From Promethearchaeota archaeon (GTDB lineage: Archaea; Asgardarchaeota; Lokiarchaeia; Sigynarchaeales; SOKP01): a stretch of DNA of 7,696 nt. The first letter of the stretch is position 1; the number at the start of each line of letters is the position of its first letter. The DNA is taken from positions 1 to 7,696 of the forward strand of contig JAGXNR010000127.1 of the NCBI GenBank assembly GCA_019894875.1. Reading direction: 5' to 3'. The notes beneath the pieces are model-generated. The model saw nothing but the letters and a program-made list of their open reading frames with translations, was not told the origin of the DNA and searched no databases. This document shows positions 1 to 5,895 of the stretch, piece by piece. Both the position numbers and the translations under genes were made by a program.

Positions 1-939
1 GTCCCTTATCTTATCAATTTCTGTTTTACAATGGAAGATACAACTTCTTTCAGTTTTTTTTAATAGTCTATCAAATAAATCGATATCAGAAAAATACTTT
101 AAGACTTCTCTATAGTTTATCTTGATAAAGTCGCTTAAATTTGAATAACTAGGCATTAGTAATTGGATACCATCACTTAAAAGGTTCGATAGAGCAGATG
201 TTCTTGTATCTTTTATTGAACCAATTAAAATTATATTCTTTTCTTTACAGTTTAGATATAATTTGCGATATTCTCTCAGTAAAATGTCATACTTTTGGGA
301 TATTTCAGCATCTTTAGAGAATAGTAAATGTATTGGGGTAATAACAATTGATCCATCAATAATAATCAAATCTATATCATTTGACCTTTCAATTAATTCA
401 TTTAGTAAATTAATTTCCATACATTTCATATTGATTGATATTTTGACATCGACCGTGTTTTCATCCTGATTAAAAAAGTTACCTTCAACAATATAGTTAT
501 TAAAACCACTTAAATCTGGAAAGTGCTTAATACTCGCAACATGATTCTGATGAAAGTAATATTTCACGGCAATAGCTTTCAAAAAAGAAAAATCAACGTT
601 CATAAATTTTTTTATCACTGAACTCCCATCTACACTCACAACATTTAAACCTCTTATGTTTGAGATGGATACAGATTTTTTTATTAAATCTTCCTTGATA
701 TGAAATCTTGGAAATGTCTTAAAACTACTAAAGTTTAATTCTTCTAAATTTTCTAAAATAATCCTTGAAAATGATTTCTTTATTTCTTCGATATCAAGAT
801 AATCCTTTGCTATAATTTTTAAATCTTTTAACAAAAGTTGTTCTCTTGTGGCACCTTTATTGCTCAATACCATTCTTTTATTATCAACTAATTCTAATTT
901 CTTACTCTTATTTTCAAGAGAACTATCTCGTACTGTCAT
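1..939 (-). CDS. nurA: NurA-domain 5'-3' nuclease, C-terminus cut by the window edge
   Basis: An open frame of 313 codons without a stop runs from the ATG at 939-937 off the left edge, so the C-terminus is missing. NurA is a manganese-dependent nuclease that works with the HerA translocase (and Mre11-Rad50) in resecting DNA ends at double-strand breaks. Visible signatures are VDGSS with Asp104, a MEIN segment with Glu175, IIIDGS with Asp195 and the IGSIKDTRT segment near 240-247; their order and spacing fit the acidic metal-binding residues of the NurA fold. The first 100 residues are charged and probably helical, which makes the distance to the first catalytic Asp longer than in Sulfolobus NurA. 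No Shine-Dalgarno is seen; the start is the first ATG, and the next in frame is residue 23. HerA, Mre11 and Rad50 are not in the window. The family call comes from motifs only. Confidence 0.77.
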   Translation of the reverse strand, partial: MTVRDSSLENKSKKLELVDNKRMVLSNKGATREQLLLKDLKIIAKDYLDIEEIKKSFSRIILENLEELNFSSFKTFPRFHIKEDLIKKSVSISNIRGLNVVSVDGSSVIKKFMNVDFSFLKAIAVKYYFHQNHVASIKHFPDLSGFNNYIVEGNFFNQDENTVDVKISINMKCMEINLLNELIERSNDIDLIIIDGSIVITPIHLLFSKDAEISQKYDILLREYRKLYLNCKEKNIILIGSIKDTRTSALSNLLSDGIQLLMPSYSNLSDFIKINYREVLKYFSDIDLFDRLLKKTERSCIFHCKTEIDKIRD

Positions 940-960
940 TAAGAGAAGTAGGAGATAGAG

Positions 961-977
961 ATAATAATAATAATAAT
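961..977. repeat. Short ATA triplet tract
   Basis: Seventeen bases made of consecutive ATA units. It lies at the distance expected for a box A element of nurA, so it may double as a weak promoter, or it may be simple slippage in AT-rich DNA. Confidence 0.7.
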
Positions 978-1014
978 GAGATATTTAATTTTTTGATTTG
1001 CTGAATTAAATAAT

Positions 1015-1019
1015 AAGGA
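1015..1019 (+). promoter_or_regulatory. Ribosome binding site of the CPBP protease
   Basis: AAGGA ends eight bases before the ATG at 1028, a normal Shine-Dalgarno distance. It supports that start and is one of only two convincing ribosome binding sites in the window. Confidence 0.55.
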
Positions 1020-1027
1020 ATTAAACA

Positions 1028-1663
1028 ATGCAACTTGGGGAAAATCCTTGGTTTTTAATAGGTCTAATATTTCTTGAAACACTCCTTGTTTTTATCCCTG
1101 CCCTTATTTCAAGCAAAATTGAAAAAAAAACTTTCAAGAAATTACTTTCTGAAATGGGATTCCAAAGAAATGAAGAAATATTCATTAAAATCATAGCAGG
1201 ATTAAGTATGGGGATTTTACTTTTTTTCCTAGGAAACTTTCTGATACTATTCTTTAGAAATATAATAGTAGAAAATCTATTTGGAGCGGGATTTATTGAA
1301 CAGGGACAAGAGGGGGCGATAACAACAACACCAATTCAGCCTGATGTATACCAATTATCAATTCTAATAATATTACAAATAATTATAATTGCTCCTTGTG
1401 AAGAAGCCTTTTTTAGAGCATTTATCATCAAGAAATTTCAAGTAAAAATAAAACTAATTTATAGTATTATAATCTCTTCTACTTTTTTTGCTTTCTATCA
1501 TGTTCCTCCTATTTTAGTACCTGTTACTACAATTGTGACCTTTTTTGGGTATTATTTTATAATAGGAGTAATTTTAGCCCTTATTTTTTTATATTTTAAT
1601 TTTTCAATAATTCCATGCTCTGTGGCACATTCATGCTTTAATATTTTGGTTTTATTAATATGA
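1028..1663 (+). CDS. CPBP (CAAX/Rce1-type) intramembrane metalloprotease
   Basis: This 211-residue membrane protein carries all three signatures of the CPBP/ABI family (Rce1-like glutamic proteases): EExxxR as E125-E126...R130, FxxxH as F154...H158, and HxxxN as H201...N205. About six hydrophobic segments can be seen near residues 8-27, 51-77, 107-123, 142-160, 163-190 and 194-211, with a polar loop around 85-106. The catalytic residues sit at the membrane face of the last segments, as in the family. Rce1 in eukaryotes trims prenylated CAAX proteins; archaeal and bacterial members act in varied processing and immunity roles, and the substrate here is unknown. The next gene is a small GTPase, but that protein has no C-terminal cysteine, so a direct CAAX-processing link is not supported. 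The start has a Shine-Dalgarno. The gene diverges from nurA. Confidence 0.88.
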   Translation: MQLGENPWFLIGLIFLETLLVFIPALISSKIEKKTFKKLLSEMGFQRNEEIFIKIIAGLSMGILLFFLGNFLILFFRNIIVENLFGAGFIEQGQEGAITTTPIQPDVYQLSILIILQIIIIAPCEEAFFRAFIIKKFQVKIKLIYSIIISSTFFAFYHVPPILVPVTTIVTFFGYYFIIGVILALIFLYFNFSIIPCSVAHSCFNILVLLI

Positions 1664-1815
1664 TTATTCAATGTATTTGTTTTTAAAAGTTTAAATTAAA
1701 CAAAAATTAATTAATACTAGGTATATTAATTTGATAAGTCTAAATTTGCACTATTAAAAATTCTTATCCTTAATATCCGAGGAAAATTCTAAATATATTC
1801 TGTGTATAGAAAGGA
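1664..1815 (+). other. Intergenic: AU-rich 3' hairpin and GTPase promoter
   Basis: The 152 bases hold two structures. A 13-base palindrome GTTTAA-A-TTAAAC lies at 1689-1701. It is followed by an imperfect hairpin at 1704-1732: AAATTAAT (1704-1711) pairs with ATTAATTT (1725-1732) and ATAC with GTAT, with a TA bulge and a TAG loop. These may help terminate or protect the protease transcript. Near the end a TATA-like AAATATAT (1791-1798) lies about 22 bases before the GTPase ATG. Confidence 0.35.
1791..1798 (+). promoter_or_regulatory. TATA box of the small GTPase gene
   Basis: AAATATAT is centred about 22 bases upstream of the ATG at 1816, preceded by purine-rich bases that could act as a BRE. 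This spacing suggests a leaderless or nearly leaderless mRNA. The AAGGA that touches the ATG directly is too close to serve as a Shine-Dalgarno. Confidence 0.4.
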
Positions 1816-2334
1816 ATGTCAGATTACGATTATACATTTAAATTGATGATGTTAGGAGATGCATCTGTCGGGAAAACATCCCTCACCTTAAGATATATTT
1901 CTGGATACTTTATGGAAGATTTGAAACTAACAATTGGCGTAGATTTTTATTCTAAAACCACCCTCTACAATGAAAAAAAAGTAAAAATGCAAATGTGGGA
2001 TTTTGGGGGTGAGGAAAGATTCAGATTTCTCCTTTCTCAATATTGCAAAGGAGCAAATGGAGCCTTTTTTCTTTATGATATTACAAATGTGAAAAGTATT
2101 GAACATTTACCGGATTGGACACAAATAGTTAGAGAAAACGCGGGAGATATCCCAATAATGCTAGTTGGTTCGAAAAAGGATTTGGATGAATTTCGAACAG
2201 TTCCGGAAGAGGATGGCATCTTAGCAGCTAAAAAATACAATCTAACGAGCTTTATCGAGTTATCTTCAAAAACTGGAGAGAATGTTGAAAAAGCATTCAA
2301 TGTAATGACTGAAAATCTTTTTGAAAATTACTAA
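1816..2334 (+). CDS. Ras/Rab-like small GTPase
   Basis: A complete 172-residue small GTPase, the normal length for a bare G domain. G1/P-loop is GDASVGKT (14-21) followed by Ser22. G2 has Thr39 in LTIG. G3 is WDFGGEE (61-67), where the Rab/Ras form is WDTAGQE, so the catalytic glutamine is glutamate (E66). G4 is GSKKD (118-122), with serine instead of the usual N or T of NKxD. G5 is SSKTGEN (150-156). The protein ends in NLFENY with no cysteine, so it is not prenylated the way eukaryotic Rabs are; membrane attachment, if any, must come from partners. Asgard genomes encode many such GTPases, and the regulators are unknown. No GAP, longin or roadblock protein is encoded next to it. The first ATG is used; the only nearby alternatives (Met11, Met12) would damage the first beta strand. 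Confidence 0.93.
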   Translation: MSDYDYTFKLMMLGDASVGKTSLTLRYISGYFMEDLKLTIGVDFYSKTTLYNEKKVKMQMWDFGGEERFRFLLSQYCKGANGAFFLYDITNVKSIEHLPDWTQIVRENAGDIPIMLVGSKKDLDEFRTVPEEDGILAAKKYNLTSFIELSSKTGENVEKAFNVMTENLFENY

Positions 2335-2407
2335 TAGAAGTAAAGGAAAGAAAATACTTTTTTTCATCAACTTTTTACTTATTATAATAACATAATTTAA
2401 ATTTAAT
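2335..2407 (+). terminator. GTPase 3' region with T-tracts, and promoter of the selenoprotein gene
   Basis: AAGTAAA (2338-2344) is complementary to TTTACTT (2374-2380), and two pyrimidine/T runs lie between and within (about 2358-2364 and 2371-2376). T-runs are the main signal for archaeal termination. The stretch ends in the TATA-like box of the next gene. Confidence 0.35.
2382..2390 (+). promoter_or_regulatory. TATA box of the selenoprotein gene
   Basis: TTATAATAA is centred about 22 bases before the ATG at 2408. With no Shine-Dalgarno upstream of either 2408 or 2426, a leaderless transcript starting close to 2408 is the simplest reading. Confidence 0.4.
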
Positions 2408-2956
2408 ATGAACAAATTTAATATTATGAATGCTGAAGAACCACCTAGACCTAAAGGAATAAATATAAATAGTGGGGCACCTCCTATAGATACTGTTGAT
2501 ATTTATGATAATCCAATCAATACGAGTAATTTACTCAAAGACTATAAAGGTGTACTAATAGATTTTTTTCGAGGTAACTGGTGAAGTCACTGTAAAGCCC
2601 ATTTGACACTACTAACAGAACGTATATCTGAATTTGAAAAGAGAAACATTAAACTTTTATCAATCGCAAGTGATAGTATAAGGCTTCTTAGGCAATTTAA
2701 AGAAGAAAACAAATTTAAGGTTGATATAATATCTGATCGAGGAGCAATAATCGCTAAACAATATGATGTATATTGGTTCGCTCCTGGTGCTGGAAAGAAA
2801 ATAAATATTAAACAAGCCGTCCCGAGTAAATTTCTAATTAACCAAGAAGGAATAATTGTATGGAAATATATCGGGAAAGATAAAACAGACAGACCTTCCG
2901 TTGAAATGATGACATCAATTATAGATGAATATATTAATAATCCCAAAAAAGAATGA
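2408..2956 (+). CDS. Peroxiredoxin-like (AhpC/TSA-type) selenoprotein, Sec59 in a UxxC motif
   Basis: Read with TGA at 2582-2584 as selenocysteine, the frame gives 182 residues from ATG 2408 to a TGA stop at 2954-2956. The core is a thioredoxin-fold peroxiredoxin-like domain: GVLIDFFRGNW (48-58), then U59-S-H-C62, where relatives have RGxWCPxC, a helix and beta strand (about 66-87), and PSKFLINQEGIIVWKYIG near 140 onward, followed by a DRPSVE segment and C-terminal helix. Selenocysteine thus falls exactly on the catalytic cysteine of a CxxC-type redox site. The likely role is thiol-dependent peroxide or disulfide reduction in the cytoplasm; the substrate is unknown. A 40-residue proline-containing N-terminus precedes the fold. 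An in-frame TAA at 2393-2395 limits the start to ATG 2408 or 2426. An annotation that treats the TGA as stop would leave only a C-terminal fragment starting near 2603 without the active site. Sec machinery is not in the window. Confidence 0.85.
2582..2584 (+). other. UGA selenocysteine codon (Sec59)
   Basis: A single TGA interrupts an otherwise continuous frame that matches the peroxiredoxin-like family on both sides. It replaces the first cysteine of the RGxWCxxC active site, with Cys62 three residues later. The downstream SECIS-like fold supports recoding rather than a nonsense mutation. Confidence 0.83.
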
Positions 2957-3012
2957 TTTGAACGTAAAAATTATAAACGTTCGAGGACAACCACGCAATG
3001 GTATTGGGATTA
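2938..3012 (+). promoter_or_regulatory. SECIS-like element, eukaryote-type, overlapping the stop codon
   Basis: A closing stem TAATCCCAA (2938-2946) pairs perfectly with TTGGGATTA (3004-3012). Inside it, ATGA (2953-2956) faces GA (2986-2987), allowing tandem sheared G-A pairs (G2955 with A2987, A2956 with G2986). Above this core is a 9-bp helix, TTTGAACGT (2957-2965) with ACGTTCGAG (2977-2985), including two G-U pairs. It is capped by an 11-base loop starting with unpaired A's (2966-2976). A small ACCA-CGCAA-TGGT hairpin (2990-3002) can form on the 3' side. The AUGA/GA core with apical AA is the hallmark of eukaryotic SECIS elements, and Lokiarchaeota are reported to use such elements. It does not match the usual short archaeal SECIS. 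The UGA stop of the gene is part of the core. Confidence 0.75.
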
Positions 3013-3134
3013 ATTTACTATTTTTTAATACTCCTTCTAATTGGAATTTTTAAAAATATCAAATTTAATTTTTTAAAAAGTTCACCAATAATTTTTTATA
3101 ATTCAGTTTTTATTAGATTCTCAAAACTAAATTT
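3013..3134 (+). other. T-rich terminator region and promoter of the vWA gene
   Basis: Runs of T at 3021-3026 and 3047-3051 follow the SECIS and probably end the selenoprotein transcript. A TATA-like TTTATAAT at 3095-3102 would start transcription near 3123, giving the vWA gene a leader of roughly 10-20 bases. The rest is AT-rich with no other signal. Confidence 0.4.
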
Positions 3135-4793
3135 GTGAAATTTATGTTTGATCGAGCGTTTAAAAAATTCCTCGCCAAAAAGCCTTCAAAAAATGAGCTG
3201 TATCCTTATCTATATTCGATAGCTTTTAAAGAATTAGGGAATCCCAAAAAGCAGATTAAAAATGAACCAATAATATGTAGAAATTGTGGCGCTGTTTTCA
3301 CTGATATTGATCTGATAAAAGAAGACCCTCAAAAGGGTGCATATTATATATGTGAGTTCTGTGGAACAGATAATTCTGTGGATAAGACAAGATTAGAAGA
3401 GAAGTTACCTAACGATATTGATTTTCTTTTAGCCGCTTTAGAAGTAAAAAAACCTACAGGAGAACCAGATATAACAAAAGTCGCTACAACTGAAGGTGAT
3501 TTGTATCTTTCAGTTATCGATATCTCTGGAAGCATGAGTGGTGCTAAAATTGAAGCCGTGAAAAAATCTTTAATTCAAACTCTAAAAGATTTTAAAACTA
3601 ATTCACCAATAACTAAATATGTTTTAATCGCTTTTGAAAGTTCTGTTTACTATTACTTAAGACATGATAGAAATCCAATGAATTTTGGAGGAGATCTACT
3701 GTTTACTTTGGAAGGAATGAAATCTCAATTTAAAAAAGAGATAAAGAAAGAAAAATTCCTTGGCTCTATTGGTGAATTTGCTGATGGTTGGGTCAAAAAA
3801 GTCGAAGAACTTAGATCGATGGATATGACCGCACTTGGCCCCGCTTTATATTTTGCTATTATTTCCTTCGAATCTTTCAATTCAACAGGAAGAATCACTC
3901 TTTTAACCGATGGTCTAGCTAATCAAGGGATTGGAAACTTATCCGGTACTAGTCCAGGAGCAAATAAGTTTTATGAGGATATGGCTGATTTATGTAATCA
4001 ATATAAAATCATTGTTGATGTTGTGGGGGTATCCGCTTCAGGTGATAATAATGAAATGGGCCTCCAAGTTTTGGGGAAACTAACTGACACGACAGGCGGG
4101 ACATTATATTTAATATCAAGCGAAGAGATGGAGGCGATATTCTCCGAACTTAGGCAAAAGGAATATATTGGGAAGGATGTAAAAGTAAGAATTTTTGTCC
4201 CACCGAGTATTATTATTAAGAATATAACTGGAGCTTATAGCTCTAAAGGAGCTATTCAAGGATCAGAAATAAATCTAGGGGCAATTACAGAAGATAGAGA
4301 ACTATTTCTTGAATTAGAATCGACTAAAGATTTAAAACAACAAGAAGAAGTCCCTGTACAACTCCAAGTAGAATACTTAGATAACAAGGGAAATAAAAGG
4401 ATGAGAGTGATTAACGATAGGGTAAAGATCACCAAAGATGAAGATGAATTCAAGGCGAAATACAATCAAAAGTTTAATGTAATGAAGAATATTCAGGTTG
4501 CCGGAGGAGGGTATTATTCTGGAAAAGCTAAAGAATCTAAAGTACAACTAACAGAATTGAAAGCTGAAATACTAAATGAGATGAAATCATTAAGATCAAG
4601 TAATAAAACTTTCGCTGAACAAGATTTTACAGAAGGGTTATCTTATTTAGATGACGAATTAGAAGAAATTGAGATCGAAGAAAAAGAAGTCGCACAAGCT
4701 CCAGCAAAAAGCTATTGGGCTGCTAAGGGTCAACAAAGAGCTAGAATGTCCTCAAGTTCATTGAAGAAACGGATGGAAAAGAAGAAGAAATAA
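3135..4793 (+). CDS. Zinc-ribbon and von Willebrand A domain protein
   Basis: A 552-residue soluble protein with no signal peptide or membrane segment. Near the N-terminus four cysteines form a zinc ribbon (C48-x-x-C51 and C73-x-x-C76). A vWA domain spans about 122-340 with an intact MIDAS metal site: DISGS (D129, S131, S133), T232 in MTALGP and D259 in LLTDG. This implies metal-dependent binding of a protein ligand. About 347-435 looks like an all-beta sandwich, followed by an acidic helical stretch (about 465-518) and a basic, serine-rich tail (526-552, ending in a run of lysines). Zinc ribbon, vWA, beta-sandwich and helix also occur in Sec23/Sec24, but here the MIDAS is intact and no gelsolin repeat follows. 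The partner is unknown. The frame opens with GTG at 3135; ATG at 3144 is an equally good start, and neither has a Shine-Dalgarno. Convergent with the methyltransferase. Confidence 0.88.
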   Translation: MKFMFDRAFKKFLAKKPSKNELYPYLYSIAFKELGNPKKQIKNEPIICRNCGAVFTDIDLIKEDPQKGAYYICEFCGTDNSVDKTRLEEKLPNDIDFLLAALEVKKPTGEPDITKVATTEGDLYLSVIDISGSMSGAKIEAVKKSLIQTLKDFKTNSPITKYVLIAFESSVYYYLRHDRNPMNFGGDLLFTLEGMKSQFKKEIKKEKFLGSIGEFADGWVKKVEELRSMDMTALGPALYFAIISFESFNSTGRITLLTDGLANQGIGNLSGTSPGANKFYEDMADLCNQYKIIVDVVGVSASGDNNEMGLQVLGKLTDTTGGTLYLISSEEMEAIFSELRQKEYIGKDVKVRIFVPPSIIIKNITGAYSSKGAIQGSEINLGAITEDRELFLELESTKDLKQQEEVPVQLQVEYLDNKGNKRMRVINDRVKITKDEDEFKAKYNQKFNVMKNIQVAGGGYYSGKAKESKVQLTELKAEILNEMKSLRSSNKTFAEQDFTEGLSYLDDELEEIEIEEKEVAQAPAKSYWAAKGQQRARMSSSSLKKRMEKKKK

Positions 4794-4853
4794 GAAATCT
4801 ACACTTTTATTTTAAATTTCTATATATCCGATATTATATCAAACTAAATTCTA
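4794..4853. terminator. Bidirectional terminator region between convergent genes
   Basis: Sixty AT-rich bases separate the two stop codons. AGAAAT at 4793-4798 can pair with ATTTCT at 4816-4821 around a T-rich loop, and GATAT-T-ATATC (4830-4840) is a small perfect hairpin. T-runs at 4805-4813 serve the plus-strand gene. The hairpins are short and could be chance in AT-rich DNA. Confidence 0.35.
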
Positions 4854-5678
4854 CTAAGAGCGCTCAAAAACTCCTTGAATTACTACAATTCGTCCTTCTT
4901 TTAGATTACTTACAATATTTTTCCATTTTGTACGGGTATCAGCAATTATTAAATCCAAACTAATTGGTCTTGGTTTGTTAGAAGGTTGTTTAGATCTCAT
5001 ATTCTGGATCCCTTCCAGAACTTTTTTTGTATCATCTCTCCATAAAAGCTCTTTAAAGCCACTTGTACCAATAAGTTGTCGGAGATCATTTGGTGAGAGG
5101 AGGAAACTTATATCGGGAGTGTTAGCCCATATAACTGGGAAATGTATAGGATGAACTGAACCCGCACAGATTGTGTTTAATGCTAAACGACCTTTTGGAT
5201 TGAGAAGACGATGGATCTCAGAGATTATACGCTCTTTGTTTTTTATGTTCATTAATACATGTTGGATAAAGATAATATCAAAACTGTTATTATTAAAAGG
5301 CATATTAAGAGCATTACCTTGTTGGATCTTTATATTATCAGTATATCCTAGGTGCTCGTTAATTAAATCTGCAGCTCGACAAAAATCTTCACAGAGATCT
5401 ATTCCTGTAACGTTACATCCGAAGTTAGAAACTAATGCCCGTGCAGATCCCCCAAAACCACACCCAATATCAAGTACCTTCATTTTCTCATTAAGATTGG
5501 CTGCTTGAGCAAGCTCTAATGTAGCTTTTCTTCCCCGGAGATGAAGTTCTTCAATAGGAGCAAGAGTTTCTTTGATCGAATTCAAATTTTCTACCCCTTC
5601 GCTTTTTAATTTTGATAGAATTTTAGTGCCAAGGTTAGATTGCTGGTATTGTTCATTTATAGATTTTTCATATTCCAT
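4854..5678 (-). CDS. Class I SAM-dependent methyltransferase, sarcosine/dimethylglycine N-methyltransferase-like
   Basis: A complete 274-residue methyltransferase of the Rossmann-fold class. Motif I is VLDIGCGFGG (68-77), the ribose-binding acid follows in VTGIDL (D94), QGNALNMPF (120-128) matches motif III, FDIIFIQHVLMNI (133-145) matches motif IV, and HRLLNPKGRLALNT (156-169) is the post-motif segment. The stretch just before motif I, IEELHLRGRKATLELA, resembles the substrate-side segment of glycine-betaine-forming sarcosine/dimethylglycine methyltransferases and related small-molecule N-methyltransferases. Osmolyte or another small amine is therefore a reasonable but unproven substrate. 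A betaine pathway partner gene is not adjacent, so the substrate assignment stays weak while the fold is certain. The first ATG is used. A purine-rich GGAACC lies about 15 bases upstream, too far for a standard Shine-Dalgarno, while a TATA box at 5708-5719 fits a short leader. Confidence 0.88.
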   Translation of the reverse strand: MEYEKSINEQYQQSNLGTKILSKLKSEGVENLNSIKETLAPIEELHLRGRKATLELAQAANLNEKMKVLDIGCGFGGSARALVSNFGCNVTGIDLCEDFCRAADLINEHLGYTDNIKIQQGNALNMPFNNNSFDIIFIQHVLMNIKNKERIISEIHRLLNPKGRLALNTICAGSVHPIHFPVIWANTPDISFLLSPNDLRQLIGTSGFKELLWRDDTKKVLEGIQNMRSKQPSNKPRPISLDLIIADTRTKWKNIVSNLKEGRIVVIQGVFERS

Positions 5679-5707
5679 AATTGTATATAAGGTTCCTTTT
5701 TTGGTTT

Positions 5708-5719
5708 TTTATATAAATA
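5708..5719 (-). promoter_or_regulatory. TATA box of the methyltransferase gene
   Basis: Read on the minus strand this is TATTTATATAAA, a strong archaeal box A match. It predicts transcription start around 5688, about ten bases before the ATG at 5678. A second, weaker TATATA (5683-5690) lies too close to the start to be used. Confidence 0.55.
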
Positions 5720-5895
5720 CCCAATAAATCACGATATTTATACTTTTAATTTAACAATTTCTATAAATTAATGCTATAGTATTTGGGGAAATACCTTGGA
5801 AAGAGTAAAATAGAAAAGAAATAATAGATTTAATTCAACATTCTCTTATCAATCAAATTACCTCAAAAATAATTTATTATCTTTATCTAAATATA
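5720..5895. other. Divergent intergenic region, with TATA-like box of the 5896 gene
   Basis: The 217 bases between the divergent starts (5679-5895) are AT-rich with no gene or tRNA. For the plus-strand gene a TATA-like TTTATTAT at 5873-5880 lies about 20 bases before the ATG, suggesting a leaderless mRNA. No strong repeat or operator-like palindrome was seen. Confidence 0.35.

Larger units (their letters stand above)
940..1027. promoter_or_regulatory. Divergent promoter region between nurA and the CPBP protease
   Basis: This 88-base gap must carry the promoters for both flanking genes. For the plus-strand protease a TATA-like TATTTAAT lies at 982-989, which would place transcription start near 1010. 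For nurA the only candidate box is a triplet tract (ATA repeated about 5.7 times, 961-977), read on the minus strand as repeated TTA, about 22-38 bases before the ATG. Assignment is by position and composition only. Confidence 0.45.

Noticed and set aside
263..469. A 68-codon open frame on the plus strand
   Set aside because: It is antisense to the long NurA frame, whose motifs are clear; the product is a low-complexity Ser/Ile-rich string.
961..977. The ATA triplet tract as part of a CRISPR or satellite array
   Set aside because: It is a single 17-base simple repeat with no spacers. No CRISPR-like repeats, insertion-sequence ends or tRNA genes were seen anywhere in the window.
1028..2334. 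Functional pair of CAAX-type protease and its GTPase substrate
   Set aside because: The GTPase ends in NLFENY without a cysteine, so it has no CAAX box. The genes are separated by 152 bases with a hairpin and a separate promoter.
2587..2946. A 119-codon open frame on the minus strand
   Set aside because: It lies wholly antisense to the selenoprotein gene, has no family features, and mirrors codon bias of the real frame.
2603..2956. A separate 117-residue protein starting at TTG 2603
   Set aside because: It is only the part of the selenoprotein after the recoded TGA. It would begin inside the thioredoxin fold, without the active site or a ribosome binding site.
2408..2956. Pseudogene explanation for the interrupted frame
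   Set aside because: Only one stop is present, it lies exactly on the catalytic cysteine position, it is TGA and not TAA or TAG, the rest is intact, and a SECIS-like fold follows. Decay would not be expected to give this combination, though a sequencing error at this codon cannot be excluded from one sequence.
5173..5508. A 111-codon open frame on the plus strand
   Set aside because: It lies opposite the methyltransferase core, including motif I, and has no recognisable domain.
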